From: Paenibacillus sp. 37
Lineage (GTDB): Bacteria > Bacillota > Bacilli > Paenibacillales > Paenibacillaceae
Assembly: GCF_008386395.1 (NCBI RefSeq)
Contig: NZ_CP043762.1
Span: forward strand, 248,001 to 312,000
Length of the DNA stretch: 64,000 nucleotides
Direction: 5' to 3'
Position 1 is the stretch's first letter. Every line of letters starts with the position of its first letter. The notes beneath the pieces are model-generated. The model was given only the letters and a program-made list of their open reading frames with translations, was not told the DNA's origin and made no database searches. The position numbers and the translations under genes were made by a program. Positions 12,239 through 20,215 of the stretch are shown piece by piece.

Positions 12239-12550
12239 ATGTCAGAAAAACTTTATACAGAGGTGCATTATCGAGCATTTCTTGATAAATTAAGTGAGGC
12301 TCACATATCGGTATTGAGCATTATTACAGACAACAATCTCATCCCAAAAAAAGACATCATCTCTATGATGAGTGAGGATTATTCTAAAAATCCAGTTGTT
12401 GCAGCAATAGATGCTCTTTTGTTCGCTGGTTTAATATCATTCGAGTATAGCAAAAGGCAACATAAGTTCTTTCTTTCTGATGACGGTAAAGCATTCACAG
12501 AATATGTAGCAAAACAATATGAGGAGGAAAATTCTAATGGGTCTATCTAA
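12239..12550 (+). CDS. tubR: TubR-like winged-helix centromere-binding protein
   Basis: A 103-aa protein placed directly before, and overlapping by 14 nt, a TubZ-type GTPase gene, as in TubR-TubZ type III partition loci. The sequence reads as a small winged helix: a recognition-helix region around residues 36-65, then a beta-wing with FEYSKRQHKFFLSDDGKAF at about 72-90. TubR proteins bind clustered repeats (tubC) and tether the plasmid to TubZ filaments. The ATG at 12239 follows GGGGGAGGTGA. The phased AGGTGACC boxes at the promoter fit autorepression. Family placement rests on size, fold-like pattern and context more than on identity. Confidence 0.7.
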   Translation: MSEKLYTEVHYRAFLDKLSEAHISVLSIITDNNLIPKKDIISMMSEDYSKNPVVAAIDALLFAGLISFEYSKRQHKFFLSDDGKAFTEYVAKQYEEENSNGSI

Positions 12551-13997
12551 TAGTAAAGTACTTACATTCATGAACGAAAATGCACTAATCAATGACGTCT
12601 CTCTAAGATTTGGTGTAATTGGAGCAGGGCAGAAAGGTAACAAAGATGCAGATATTTTTGCAGGTTATACATATGCAAATGGAAAACAAATATATCCTAG
12701 CCTTGCCGTGAATTTTTCTAAAAATGACATGCTTCATCTTAAGAACATTCCGGTCGAAGATCGCATACATTTTGAAGATTTCAGAGGTGCTGCCCGAACA
12801 CCTTCTCTTGTTGTTGAGAATTTCGATCCACAATTGAACCCAAATGCAGACAAGATGCGTAATCAATTGATTGAAGCAATGGAAAGAAAATTCATGGATG
12901 TTGATCATTTGTTTATTTGCGCTGGAGCTGGTGGGGGCTTTGGTACAGGCTTTATTTCACTAGTGTTAAGTTTAATAAAAGAACAGTTTTTTCCGGTCCC
13001 TATAACTCTTTTGCTCTCAAGTCCATTTGATGATTTCACTGAAATGTCTAATGCAATTCTTCTCCTCGCAGAAATCAAAGAATTCATTGAACTTCAAAAT
13101 GAGCTATTTAGTCCAGGTCAAGAAAAACCACTTGGTAGTGTAATTCTTACTGATAACAAGAAACTATTTAACGACTTTACAACCAAAAAAGAGAATAGAC
13201 TGAACAGTAGTACTTTGATTTCTTGGAAAGATGAAGGGAACGATGCGATTATAAGTACTATCCATGAGGCTAACTTGATTCCTGCTAACTTTGGATCAGA
13301 CAATAGTACTTATGATCCTTCGGACTTTATTAAAATCGTACAACTGTCAGGTGGTTTCTTGAGTATTCACAAAGCTAGCATTGAAGCCCCTTACGAAAGT
13401 AATACTTTGAATAGTAAAATGAGAAATAGTATTCAGTTGGGCTACTTTTCTTGTGGTCATGATTATGAAACTGCAACAATGTATGGTGGTTTTGTACTTA
13501 GACCATCAAGTGCATCAATATTCAAAGATGTCAAAACAGAGCAGACTATTAAACAAGTAATATCAGAGTTTAATGATACAGCTCAAGGAAAATATGGAGA
13601 TCCTATCTGGTTTGATGAATACGCGGTTGTCTATACTATTTTTAGTGGGATGACTTTACCAAGCCGAGTCGTTGAAATGACTATAGAATATGATGAAATG
13701 TTAGAAAAACAAAAACAGGTGAAAAACAAAGATATCGAACTGAATATCTCAGGTGTAATGGAATCTGTAAAACAATCCACTTTTAATCCATATCAAAAAC
13801 GAGGAGCCAACAAATTTGGTGGTGGCGCTTCTGGAGGCTTTGGGGGATCTGTATTCAATCGAAAGCAAGAAAATCAAATTGAAGAAGAAGTTGCTTCAAC
13901 CACTGAAGAAATTTCAGAGCCTAATAACAGATTTGGAAGCAACTCGGATGATACTAAACCTACAAATGTTTGGAATAAAATTCAAAACCGTAAATAG
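12537..13997 (+). CDS. tubZ: TubZ-like tubulin/FtsZ-family partition GTPase
   Basis: This 486-aa cytomotive GTPase should form treadmilling filaments that move TubR-bound plasmid. The tubulin signature is GGGFGTG (residues 132-138, within ICAGAGGGFGTGF), with Phe where FtsZ has Thr. The N-terminal FGVIGAGQKGN (25-35) matches the first GTP-binding loop. The C-terminus has a Gly-rich stretch, an acidic linker and a basic end (NVWNKIQNRK), as expected for the tail that contacts TubR. I prefer the ATG at 12537 over the in-frame one at 12519 because GAGGAGG then sits at proper spacing. A strong bidirectional terminator follows at 14051-14090. Length is close to the pBtoxis-type TubZ. Confidence 0.88.
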   Translation: MGLSNSKVLTFMNENALINDVSLRFGVIGAGQKGNKDADIFAGYTYANGKQIYPSLAVNFSKNDMLHLKNIPVEDRIHFEDFRGAARTPSLVVENFDPQLNPNADKMRNQLIEAMERKFMDVDHLFICAGAGGGFGTGFISLVLSLIKEQFFPVPITLLLSSPFDDFTEMSNAILLLAEIKEFIELQNELFSPGQEKPLGSVILTDNKKLFNDFTTKKENRLNSSTLISWKDEGNDAIISTIHEANLIPANFGSDNSTYDPSDFIKIVQLSGGFLSIHKASIEAPYESNTLNSKMRNSIQLGYFSCGHDYETATMYGGFVLRPSSASIFKDVKTEQTIKQVISEFNDTAQGKYGDPIWFDEYAVVYTIFSGMTLPSRVVEMTIEYDEMLEKQKQVKNKDIELNISGVMESVKQSTFNPYQKRGANKFGGGASGGFGGSVFNRKQENQIEEEVASTTEEISEPNNRFGSNSDDTKPTNVWNKIQNRK

Positions 13998-14050
13998 GTT
14001 CTCACTCAAATCACTAAACGGTTTAAATTGTTTATAGCATAAAATACTAA

Positions 14051-14090
14051 AAAGAGGTACAAAGGGCTTATTTGCTCTTTGTACCTCTTT
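14051..14090. terminator. Bidirectional terminator between tubZ and the RHH gene
   Basis: AAAGAGGTACAAAG (14051-14064) pairs perfectly with CTTTGTACCTCTTT (14077-14090) around a 12-nt loop. T-rich sequence follows on the plus strand and A-rich sequence precedes it, so it can stop the convergent tubZ and parA/RHH transcripts. Confidence 0.85.
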
Positions 14091-14112
14091 CTTATTTTGA
14101 AAATCAGTAAGT

Positions 14113-14721
14113 TTATAATTTAAATTCCTTATTTTCATTCACTAATTCTAGCACAATTCTTAGACCAGAGTTAATCATTTTCGTTTTGTAGCCTTTTTTC
14201 TTACCAACACATAACTTATCTAATTCAGCCAACAATTCATTTTCGATTAGATACGTTTTACGCGTATGTGTTTCTTCTACTTTTAAATCAACTGTGTTTG
14301 ACAAAGATGAAATAATACTTGATATCCCGTTAACAGCTGAAACTTGTGGATGAGAACTAACAGGTGCTTGCTCATTGTTCTGTTTCGCCTCTTGAGTTTC
14401 TTGTTGAATTAACTCTTTAGCAGGATCTTGTTGTACTGGTTGTTGGTATTGCTGTACTAAAGGTTGTTGTACTGGTAGTGATTGTTGTTGTGTTGGTGGT
14501 TGTTGCTGTTGTTGTGTTGCTTGTTCTTGTATTGGTTGTTCCTCTGCTGGATTAATTGTAGATATATCCGAATCAGTACTTGAATGTTTATTCTCATCTG
14601 AAACAGGTGGCAAAGAATTATTACCACTTATAAGAGTATCATTCAATATACGATTTTTTTGATCTGATCCGGTAGTACCACTATCACCCAACAATTTTTT
14701 AAACTGATCCTTTTTGGACAC
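14113..14721 (-). CDS. Ribbon-helix-helix-like partner of ParA, Gln-rich linker
   Basis: A 202-aa second gene of the parA operon. Residues 1-60 are polar. About 65-125 is a low-complexity Gln/Pro-rich linker (QATQQQQQPPTQQQS). The last ~50 residues (HTRKTYLIENELLAELDKL and onward) look like a ribbon-helix-helix DNA-binding fold: a beta strand followed by two helices. Such proteins serve as centromere-binding ParB-type adaptors in Gram-positive partition cassettes and often repress parA. The start is GTG at 14721 with GAGGAG about 10 nt upstream, overlapping the parA stop by 23 nt, so translation is probably coupled. Its target is probably the ATTCAGT motif shared by the parA upstream region and the 9-kb array (inference). 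Confidence 0.65.
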   Translation of the reverse strand: MSKKDQFKKLLGDSGTTGSDQKNRILNDTLISGNNSLPPVSDENKHSSTDSDISTINPAEEQPIQEQATQQQQQPPTQQQSLPVQQPLVQQYQQPVQQDPAKELIQQETQEAKQNNEQAPVSSHPQVSAVNGISSIISSLSNTVDLKVEETHTRKTYLIENELLAELDKLCVGKKKGYKTKMINSGLRIVLELVNENKEFKL

Positions 14722-15475
14722 GGTTTAGCAACTCCTCTAAAAATTGTTGATATTGCTCAAGAGCATCTCGGTCCTCTTTTGTTGTGTTTTGGATACCAAG
14801 AATAGAATACTCTTTAATTCGATTACGTCTTTTAATTACAGTATCAAATACCCAGTCCTCATAATCTTCCCTAGCTTGATCAATAATTGAAGAGTCAATT
14901 CGAGTTCTGGAATCCGACATACTTGGTAGAATGCCAGCTAACTTTAATGTAGGCGTAATTCTTTCTTTAATAAGTTCCACCAATTGAAGGTACCTTGGGA
15001 TAGCTTTAAAACATAAAGGTTCCGATTGTAGCATAACTACCACATAGTCGCTAGCAGATAATGCAGATACTGAAAGATCGCCTAAGTTAGGTGGCTGGTC
15101 AATAAGGATAAAATCATACTGGTCTTTTATGATATCCAATGTTTCTTTTAGAGAGGTAGGAACAACTCTGTTTACATTTCCTAAAGCTCTGCCTAATGTC
15201 GATAGGATGTCATCGGCCGGCAATAAATCCAGGTTCTCATTCACTTTAACAATGTACTTAGCAGGATCTAAATCGATAATTGCGTTTAGTACTGTATTAT
15301 CTTCAAAAGAGTAAATGTCTTTTCCTGATAATATTTGTGTAGTGTTACCCTGCGAATCAAAATCAACAGTTAAAACTTTAAATCCTCTTTCAGCTAAAAG
15401 ATAACTCGTAATGCATGTAGTAGAGCTTTTACCCACTCCGCCTTTTTGTACTCCTATAGATACTGTGATACCCAT
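14699..15475 (-). CDS. parA: ParA/Soj-type partition ATPase
   Basis: A 258-aa Walker-type ParA ATPase. The deviant Walker A is KGGVGKSS (residues 11-18) with both signature lysines, followed by VDFDSQGNTT (switch I/A') and FILIDQPPNLGDLS (Walker B region). It would form dynamic ATP-bound patches on the nucleoid that pull cargo carrying a centromere-binding protein. I set the start at the ATG at 15475 because GGAGG lies 5 nt upstream; the 27 extra upstream codons have no RBS. It is the first gene of a two-gene minus-strand operon with the RHH protein. Unusually, the same locus also has TubZ, so two partition motors sit back to back. Confidence 0.9.
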   Translation of the reverse strand: MGITVSIGVQKGGVGKSSTTCITSYLLAERGFKVLTVDFDSQGNTTQILSGKDIYSFEDNTVLNAIIDLDPAKYIVKVNENLDLLPADDILSTLGRALGNVNRVVPTSLKETLDIIKDQYDFILIDQPPNLGDLSVSALSASDYVVVMLQSEPLCFKAIPRYLQLVELIKERITPTLKLAGILPSMSDSRTRIDSSIIDQAREDYEDWVFDTVIKRRNRIKEYSILGIQNTTKEDRDALEQYQQFLEELLNRVQKGSV

Positions 15476-15554
15476 GATATCCTCCAGTTCGGTATAAATA
15501 TACTTATACTCTATTTTGGTGGATAGTAGAGAAAGAGTCAAGTGTAATACACAC

Positions 15555-15618
15555 AAAACTGAATACTTAAGTGTTAAATGAACAATATAGTATTCAGTTT
15601 TATATTACATAATATATT
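15555..15618 (-). promoter_or_regulatory. parA operator sharing motifs with the giant array
   Basis: A perfect 12-bp inverted repeat: AAAACTGAATAC (15555-15566) and GTATTCAGTTTT (15590-15601), 23 bp apart. It is immediately followed by TATATTACATAATATATT (15601-15618). The 18-mer is found in several array units, for example near 4710, 8853 and 9547, and GTATTCAGTTTTATATT occurs near 3670. It lies 80-145 bp upstream of parA. The same sequence serving as operator and centromere is normal for RHH-type partition proteins, so this links the cassette to the array. Confidence 0.7.
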
Positions 15619-15722
15619 TTTAACTATATAAATATTACACTGCATGAAGATTATGCGACTTAACTAGTACTACGATTTACTAGAGAAAAGAGGATACAGT
15701 GAAAAAATTGAAATCAAAGTTG

Positions 15723-15841
15723 TTGACACAAACCAGTTAATAATCTATATTGTGTATAAATAAACCAAATATGATCCGGACGGGTCCTCAAAAAAAGCGA
15801 AGCACGCTCAATGCCTTAGGCATTAAGCGTGCTTTTTTTTG
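15723..15841 (+). promoter_or_regulatory. Promoter plus terminator leader of the pilus operon
   Basis: TTGACA (15723-15728), 17-bp spacer, TATATT (15746-15751), then CCAAATATGATCC. GCGAAGCACGC (15797-15807) runs into the hairpin AGCACGCT...AATGCC-tta-GGCATT...AGCGTGCT (15801-15833), with eight or more U residues. The first gene starts 34 bp later. This is the strongest promoter/terminator pair in the family and is almost identical to the leader at 27.45 kb from -10 to the ribosome binding site. Confidence 0.85.
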
Positions 15842-15874
15842 TTTTCTTACCCTGAAGGAAAGGGGTGATAGTGA

Positions 15875-16093
15875 TTGGATTATACACCTGGGGAACTGAT
15901 GCGTATCCATAGAACAAGAAAAGATATGACTCAAAAAGATCTTGCAAACTACATAGGATCATTTCAAGTGAGAGTCAGTAGATTGGAAAATGGACTTAAG
16001 CCACCCACACCTGACGAGATAAAGAAGATAGAGAAGGTTCTTGGAACTATTATTTGGAGCCAACAAAGGGGAGATGCAATGAATGGCACCTGA
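15875..16093 (+). CDS. Small XRE-family HTH protein, first gene of the pilus operon
   Basis: A 72-aa Cro/C1-type helix-turn-helix protein. MTQKDLANYIGSFQVRVSRLE (about residues 18-38) gives the two HTH helices, and a third helix follows (PTPDEIKKIEKVLG). It starts with TTG at 15875 after AAGGGGTGAT and overlaps the next gene by 11 nt, so it is cotranslated with the Tad-like genes. It is the likely local regulator of this operon. It lies directly behind the terminator leader at 15723-15841. Confidence 0.75.
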   Translation: MDYTPGELMRIHRTRKDMTQKDLANYIGSFQVRVSRLENGLKPPTPDEIKKIEKVLGTIIWSQQRGDAMNGT

Positions 16094-17543
16094 TTTTGAG
16101 CAACTCAATAAGAAAAAAATTATTATTGCCATTCCTAATCCTGCTTTTGCAGAGGCTTTAAAAAAACATTTTGAAAATGAAAACATTCATGTATTAGAAG
16201 TGTGCGTTGTAGTTGATCATCTTGTGGAGAGGCTTCATCTAATCAAAGAAGACCCTTCAACCACTTTAGATGCAGTCATTATCTCAAGCTCTCTCGCTGT
16301 AAAGCAATCTGATAAAAGGCACGAGTTCCTCGCAGATGTAATCGATAGAATTCGAGAAGATTTCAGTAAAAGCTCGATAATTTTTTTATCGGATGAAAAG
16401 CAAGGTCATCCTTTACTTGCTGAACTAGTATCCATGGGGATTTACAATATATTTTTAAAATCACAAAAATCTGAACCCTTGAATATTAAACAGTTAATTA
16501 AATGTATAGACCACCCTTTACCTTATAGTGAAGTTAAAAAGTATCGGAATTATGATCAAGGAATACCGTGGAGAAGATTTGTAAATGGTGCTCAATCTAT
16601 AACCATTAATATTGAGGGACATAACAAAGATAAGGCCCACAGACGACAGGATAAACAAAATGTGAAGGAAGGTGAGGTTAGTACCAATACATCAAATGAA
16701 ATAAATTCTTCTTCTAAAGAAATGGATGAAGATGAAGAACATCTGGTGAAGAGTAACAAGCAAACAAACAAAACAATCTTACCCGACATCATGGAAGAAG
16801 AATTAGAAGAATCAGATTTTTGGACGCTACCTGATCTGAAGCAGAAGATCGTAGTCAGAGACCGAATTGTCGGTAAATCAGTCATCTCGGTAGTCGGTAT
16901 CGAAAAAGGCGTAGGAACAACCCACTCTTCTATATTGATAGCAAATTATCTGGCAAGTCATGGATATTCAGTTAAGTTATTAGAACTGAGCGGAAATAAC
17001 GAACTTGTTTATATCGAAAAAGCCTACGAAGGTAAAAACGTAGACACCCGTCTTAATGATGAATTCATAATTGAAGGCGTAACTTACGTAAAATCAGCAG
17101 ATGAATTTGAAATGGCTGACCATCTGAATTCAGAACATACACATATTGTTCTAGATATGGGGACTTATGAAACCACTGAACACATATCTGAATTTCACCG
17201 GGCAAGTACCCAAGTTGTAGTTGCATCAGGTAGTGAGTGGAAACAGCACAACATCAAAAGATTTCTGTCATCCAATCATGTTGATCTCGAAAGATGCATC
17301 TTTATGGTCCCTCTTGTCAGCAAACAAAGCATTGCCGATATCGAAAAAGATAATGAGGGAATCCATGCATTAGAAATCCCTTTTCACTCTGATCCTTTTG
17401 ACTCTCAGGATGATACGAATGAACAATTTGATCTAGTGTTTGATCGAGGCTTTACAAAGAAGAAGAAAATGATAAAGAGATCCATTCTTTTACTAGCAAC
17501 AATTATACTTATGTTTTTGTTAATTTTCTTTATTTCAAGATAA
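16083..17543 (+). CDS. TadZ/CpaE-like MinD-family protein with C-terminal anchor
   Basis: A 486-aa protein in three parts: a receiver-like N-terminal domain (about 10-150, KKIIIAIPNPAFAEAL), an acidic, low-complexity linker (about 180-245), and a MinD/ParA-like domain (about 260-450). The P-loop position reads VVGIEKGVGTTHSSI, which keeps KGVGTT but lacks the usual second lysine (GKT). A C-terminal hydrophobic helix (IKRSILLLATIILMFLLIFF) would anchor it to the membrane. Receiver plus MinD layout is that of CpaE/TadZ, which positions Tad pilus machines. ATM anchor at the C-terminus is uncommon. ATG at 16083 follows AAGGGGAGATG. Confidence 0.65.
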   Translation: MAPDFEQLNKKKIIIAIPNPAFAEALKKHFENENIHVLEVCVVVDHLVERLHLIKEDPSTTLDAVIISSSLAVKQSDKRHEFLADVIDRIREDFSKSSIIFLSDEKQGHPLLAELVSMGIYNIFLKSQKSEPLNIKQLIKCIDHPLPYSEVKKYRNYDQGIPWRRFVNGAQSITINIEGHNKDKAHRRQDKQNVKEGEVSTNTSNEINSSSKEMDEDEEHLVKSNKQTNKTILPDIMEEELEESDFWTLPDLKQKIVVRDRIVGKSVISVVGIEKGVGTTHSSILIANYLASHGYSVKLLELSGNNELVYIEKAYEGKNVDTRLNDEFIIEGVTYVKSADEFEMADHLNSEHTHIVLDMGTYETTEHISEFHRASTQVVVASGSEWKQHNIKRFLSSNHVDLERCIFMVPLVSKQSIADIEKDNEGIHALEIPFHSDPFDSQDDTNEQFDLVFDRGFTKKKKMIKRSILLLATIILMFLLIFFISR

Positions 17544-17556
17544 GGGGTGTATGTAA

Positions 17557-18663
17557 TTGTCCAAAGTAAGGCAGCGTACAAAAAATTTGATTATAGCTGG
17601 TGTTGTAGGGGCTCTATCTATGGGAGTTTTATCAACTGGTGGCGCCATCTACCTCATTAAGCAGCAAGCTAAAGAGCAAAAAGTGTTAAGGATGCATTAT
17701 GAGTCTCAACTCGTTGAAGCAGAGGCATTACTCCAGCACCAACAATCAACTATGAAAACAGTCGTAGTAGCATCCAAACCGCTAAAAGAAGGGGACAAGC
17801 TTAAGAAGGAAAATTTGAAAGTTATTCAAATTCCTGAAACAGATGCTCCAACTAACATGGTACAGACACCAGATGATCTATATGGAAAGATCGTTAAAAT
17901 TGATGTAGGTGAGAATACACCCGTAATCAATTCAATGGTATTTGATAACGGTCCAACCCCTCGTGATCAACGGATACAAGAGTACAATGTGATGTTACTT
18001 CCAACTAAACTGAAAAAAGGTCAATTTGTAGACGTACGGTTAACCTTCCCGACAGGTGAAGATTTTATCGTTCTATCAAAGAAAAAAGTTGAAGATCTTT
18101 CCGGCACAACTGTTTGGTACAAAATTAATGAAGCTGAATTGTTAGTAATGACTAGTGCGATCGTTGATGCATACCTTAACGGTGCCAAACTTTATGCCGT
18201 TACTTATTCTGATCCATATATGCAAGAAAAAGCAATTCCAAACTATCCAGCTAACCTGAAAGTAATTGACCTTATTCAATCCGATCCGAATGTTCTGACA
18301 TTCGCAAAAGAGCAATTAAAAAGAAATGTAAGACAAGTACTAGAAAACAATCTCTCTCAAATGGATGAAGCAGATAAAATGAAAATCCAAAATGGAAGTG
18401 TGATCTTACAACAAGAGGTTGCTAACAACCAAATTACGAATCAGCAAAATAACGAAGCAGTAACCGGAACACAGGGGGCACCTATACCCGATACAAGTGC
18501 AGAACCGAGTACAACACCAGGTAGTTCTATAGATTCATCTCCAACAACTCAATCTACGGAAGCAAGTAAAGAGGAAATTGTTCAGCCGATAGAGTCCGGA
18601 CTGGATACTTCTACAAGCGAAGAAAAACAGAAAGACGTTTTTGGGCAGCCATTAGTGAAATAG
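17557..18663 (+). CDS. CpaB/RcpC-like SAF-domain pilus assembly protein
   Basis: A 368-aa protein with an N-terminal membrane helix (about 8-32) and a SAF domain beginning at TVVVASKPLKEGDKLKKENL (about 68-87), as in CpaB/RcpC of Tad pilus systems. The last ~100 residues are Gln/Thr/Ser-rich and disordered, so the protein probably extends outside the membrane into the wall. TTG start at 17557 after AAGGGGTGT, 13 nt after the preceding stop. In Gram-negatives RcpC acts near the outer-membrane secretin; here no secretin is needed, so its exact role is open. Confidence 0.72.
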   Translation: MSKVRQRTKNLIIAGVVGALSMGVLSTGGAIYLIKQQAKEQKVLRMHYESQLVEAEALLQHQQSTMKTVVVASKPLKEGDKLKKENLKVIQIPETDAPTNMVQTPDDLYGKIVKIDVGENTPVINSMVFDNGPTPRDQRIQEYNVMLLPTKLKKGQFVDVRLTFPTGEDFIVLSKKKVEDLSGTTVWYKINEAELLVMTSAIVDAYLNGAKLYAVTYSDPYMQEKAIPNYPANLKVIDLIQSDPNVLTFAKEQLKRNVRQVLENNLSQMDEADKMKIQNGSVILQQEVANNQITNQQNNEAVTGTQGAPIPDTSAEPSTTPGSSIDSSPTTQSTEASKEEIVQPIESGLDTSTSEEKQKDVFGQPLVK

Positions 18664-18677
18664 AACGGAGGGGCAGC

Positions 18678-19403
18678 ATGAAAAGATCATTATTTCTTGG
18701 ATCAGCAGATATAAGTGATTTGCTTCAATATGTAGGTAAAGTCATTTCAATTTCTGGGAGGAAAGTACTTTTAGTTGATGGCACAACAGAAAAGTACATA
18801 CAGAACAACACACCAACACCAATGACGACATCGCAAATGAAAGTAGTAGAGTTTGATGGGTTTGACGTAGCAGTTGGCTACGAAACTTTTGATGAAATCG
18901 AAACCTTAATTGCAAAAAATGATTATGAGCAACTCATTGTTCACTGCAGTGATATTTCATTTTTGAACAAAGAGGAGTTCAATTCGTTTCATACCAAATA
19001 TATTGCCGCTACGCCAGAAAAAATGAGCATAGATAAAACAGTTGATTTAGTAAAGGTTTTATTCGGAAAAGAACATTCTGACGGTAAAAGTCCAAAAACA
19101 GATGTTACTAAAATCTCGGTTAATCATGTAGAAGGCAATATTGCCGAGGATTACCTCGAGACAATTCTGACAGACCTCCCTATCAGTTGGTCTGAAGAGC
19201 CATTTGAATTACTACATGATGAAATTGATTATGTAACAAAAATAAATAACCAACACCAAGGAAAAATAAACATTCGACGTCTCTCAAAGAACTATAAAGG
19301 GATTATTAAGAAATTAACGGCGGAAATTTCGGAACTTGAAACGAATTTAATAAAAAGTTCTATGAAAGAACTTACGAGGAGGTCCTTTGCATGGGGCAAG
19401 TAG
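18678..19403 (+). CDS. Unknown 241-aa pilus-operon protein, MinD-like fold without P-loop
   Basis: Not recognised with certainty. The N-terminal half alternates beta strands and helices (VISISGRKVLLVDG at about 22-35, YEQLIVHCSDISFL at about 83-96), like a SIMIBI-class ATPase, but no Walker A is present, so it is probably a non-catalytic partner of the next protein. The C-terminus is a charged coiled coil (about 195-240). RBS GGAGGGG precedes ATG 18678. It overlaps the next gene by 13 nt, which indicates tight coupling. Confidence 0.5.
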   Translation: MKRSLFLGSADISDLLQYVGKVISISGRKVLLVDGTTEKYIQNNTPTPMTTSQMKVVEFDGFDVAVGYETFDEIETLIAKNDYEQLIVHCSDISFLNKEEFNSFHTKYIAATPEKMSIDKTVDLVKVLFGKEHSDGKSPKTDVTKISVNHVEGNIAEDYLETILTDLPISWSEEPFELLHDEIDYVTKINNQHQGKINIRRLSKNYKGIIKKLTAEISELETNLIKSSMKELTRRSFAWGK

Positions 19404-20212
19404 CATTTTGGAGTAACCGTCATGGTCAGTCAGGAAACTCATCCAATTTGATTGCTGTGGCCACACTCATTGGGATGGAGTATTTAACCAAAACGCTTGT
19501 GAGTCACACACATTGGAGTATGTCGTCTTTGGAATCTACTTTTCTGAACGAAAAGGATCTTGATAGTTCAGAGTATTCGAGCTTAGGCATCGACGCCTTA
19601 GAGAGACTAGCTCGCAGTAATCGCTTGGCTCCAAAGATCGTAAAAGACTACACCGACACCGTTCTGCGGGATCGTTTAGAACTACTGCGTGGAACAGTGA
19701 AACCTAATGAAGAAATGTTCTCCATGATTCATGAAGTAATCGGAAGTATTTTCGATGCGGCAAAGAATTACTATAATCTCACTCTGATTGATGTGAGTAG
19801 TGGGATGCGAAACAAGTTAACGAATTCGGTCCTGACGACCTCAGATGTAATCGTAGTTAATCTCAACCAAAATAAAGCGGTCTTAGATGAGTTCTTCACT
19901 GATGAACCAGAGTTCCTCAAAGAGAAAAAAGTTGTAATTGTTCTTGGTCAATATGATCGTCATTCCAAATATTCTGTTTCCAACATTAAACGAATGTATA
20001 AACCAAAAGCACCTATATATACCGTTCCTCACTGCACAGGTTACATGGATGCTCTTAATGATAAGTCAGTAGTTCAATTTTTCTTTCGAAATAAAAATAT
20101 CGGAATCCAACATGAAAATCACTTCTTTCTGAGTGAAGTTCGAAAACTGGCTAAAGGGATATTTGAAGCCGCTGGAGTTGATACAAAGATATATAGTGAG
20201 CAGGGGGCTTAA
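19391..20212 (+). CDS. TadZ-like MinD-family ATPase with altered P-loop
   Basis: A 273-aa protein that opens with VAFWSNRHGQSGNSSNLIAVA (residues 4-24). This is the position of the deviant Walker A of MinD/CpaE proteins, but the final GKT is replaced by GNSS. LTLIDVSSGM at about 129-138 fits Walker B/switch II, and DVIVVNLNQN follows as in MinD. It is probably the membrane-linked positioning protein of the pilus. With the two preceding proteins it makes three MinD-like or degenerate MinD-like products in one operon. Overlaps the upstream gene; the TadA gene starts 4 nt after its stop. Confidence 0.6.
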   Translation: MGQVAFWSNRHGQSGNSSNLIAVATLIGMEYLTKTLVSHTHWSMSSLESTFLNEKDLDSSEYSSLGIDALERLARSNRLAPKIVKDYTDTVLRDRLELLRGTVKPNEEMFSMIHEVIGSIFDAAKNYYNLTLIDVSSGMRNKLTNSVLTTSDVIVVNLNQNKAVLDEFFTDEPEFLKEKKVVIVLGQYDRHSKYSVSNIKRMYKPKAPIYTVPHCTGYMDALNDKSVVQFFFRNKNIGIQHENHFFLSEVRKLAKGIFEAAGVDTKIYSEQGA

Positions 20213-20215
20213 GGT

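Noticed and set aside
15555..15618. Array motif at parA as a piece of a transposable element
   Set aside because: No transposase, terminal inverted repeat or target duplication; position upstream of parA fits an operator better.
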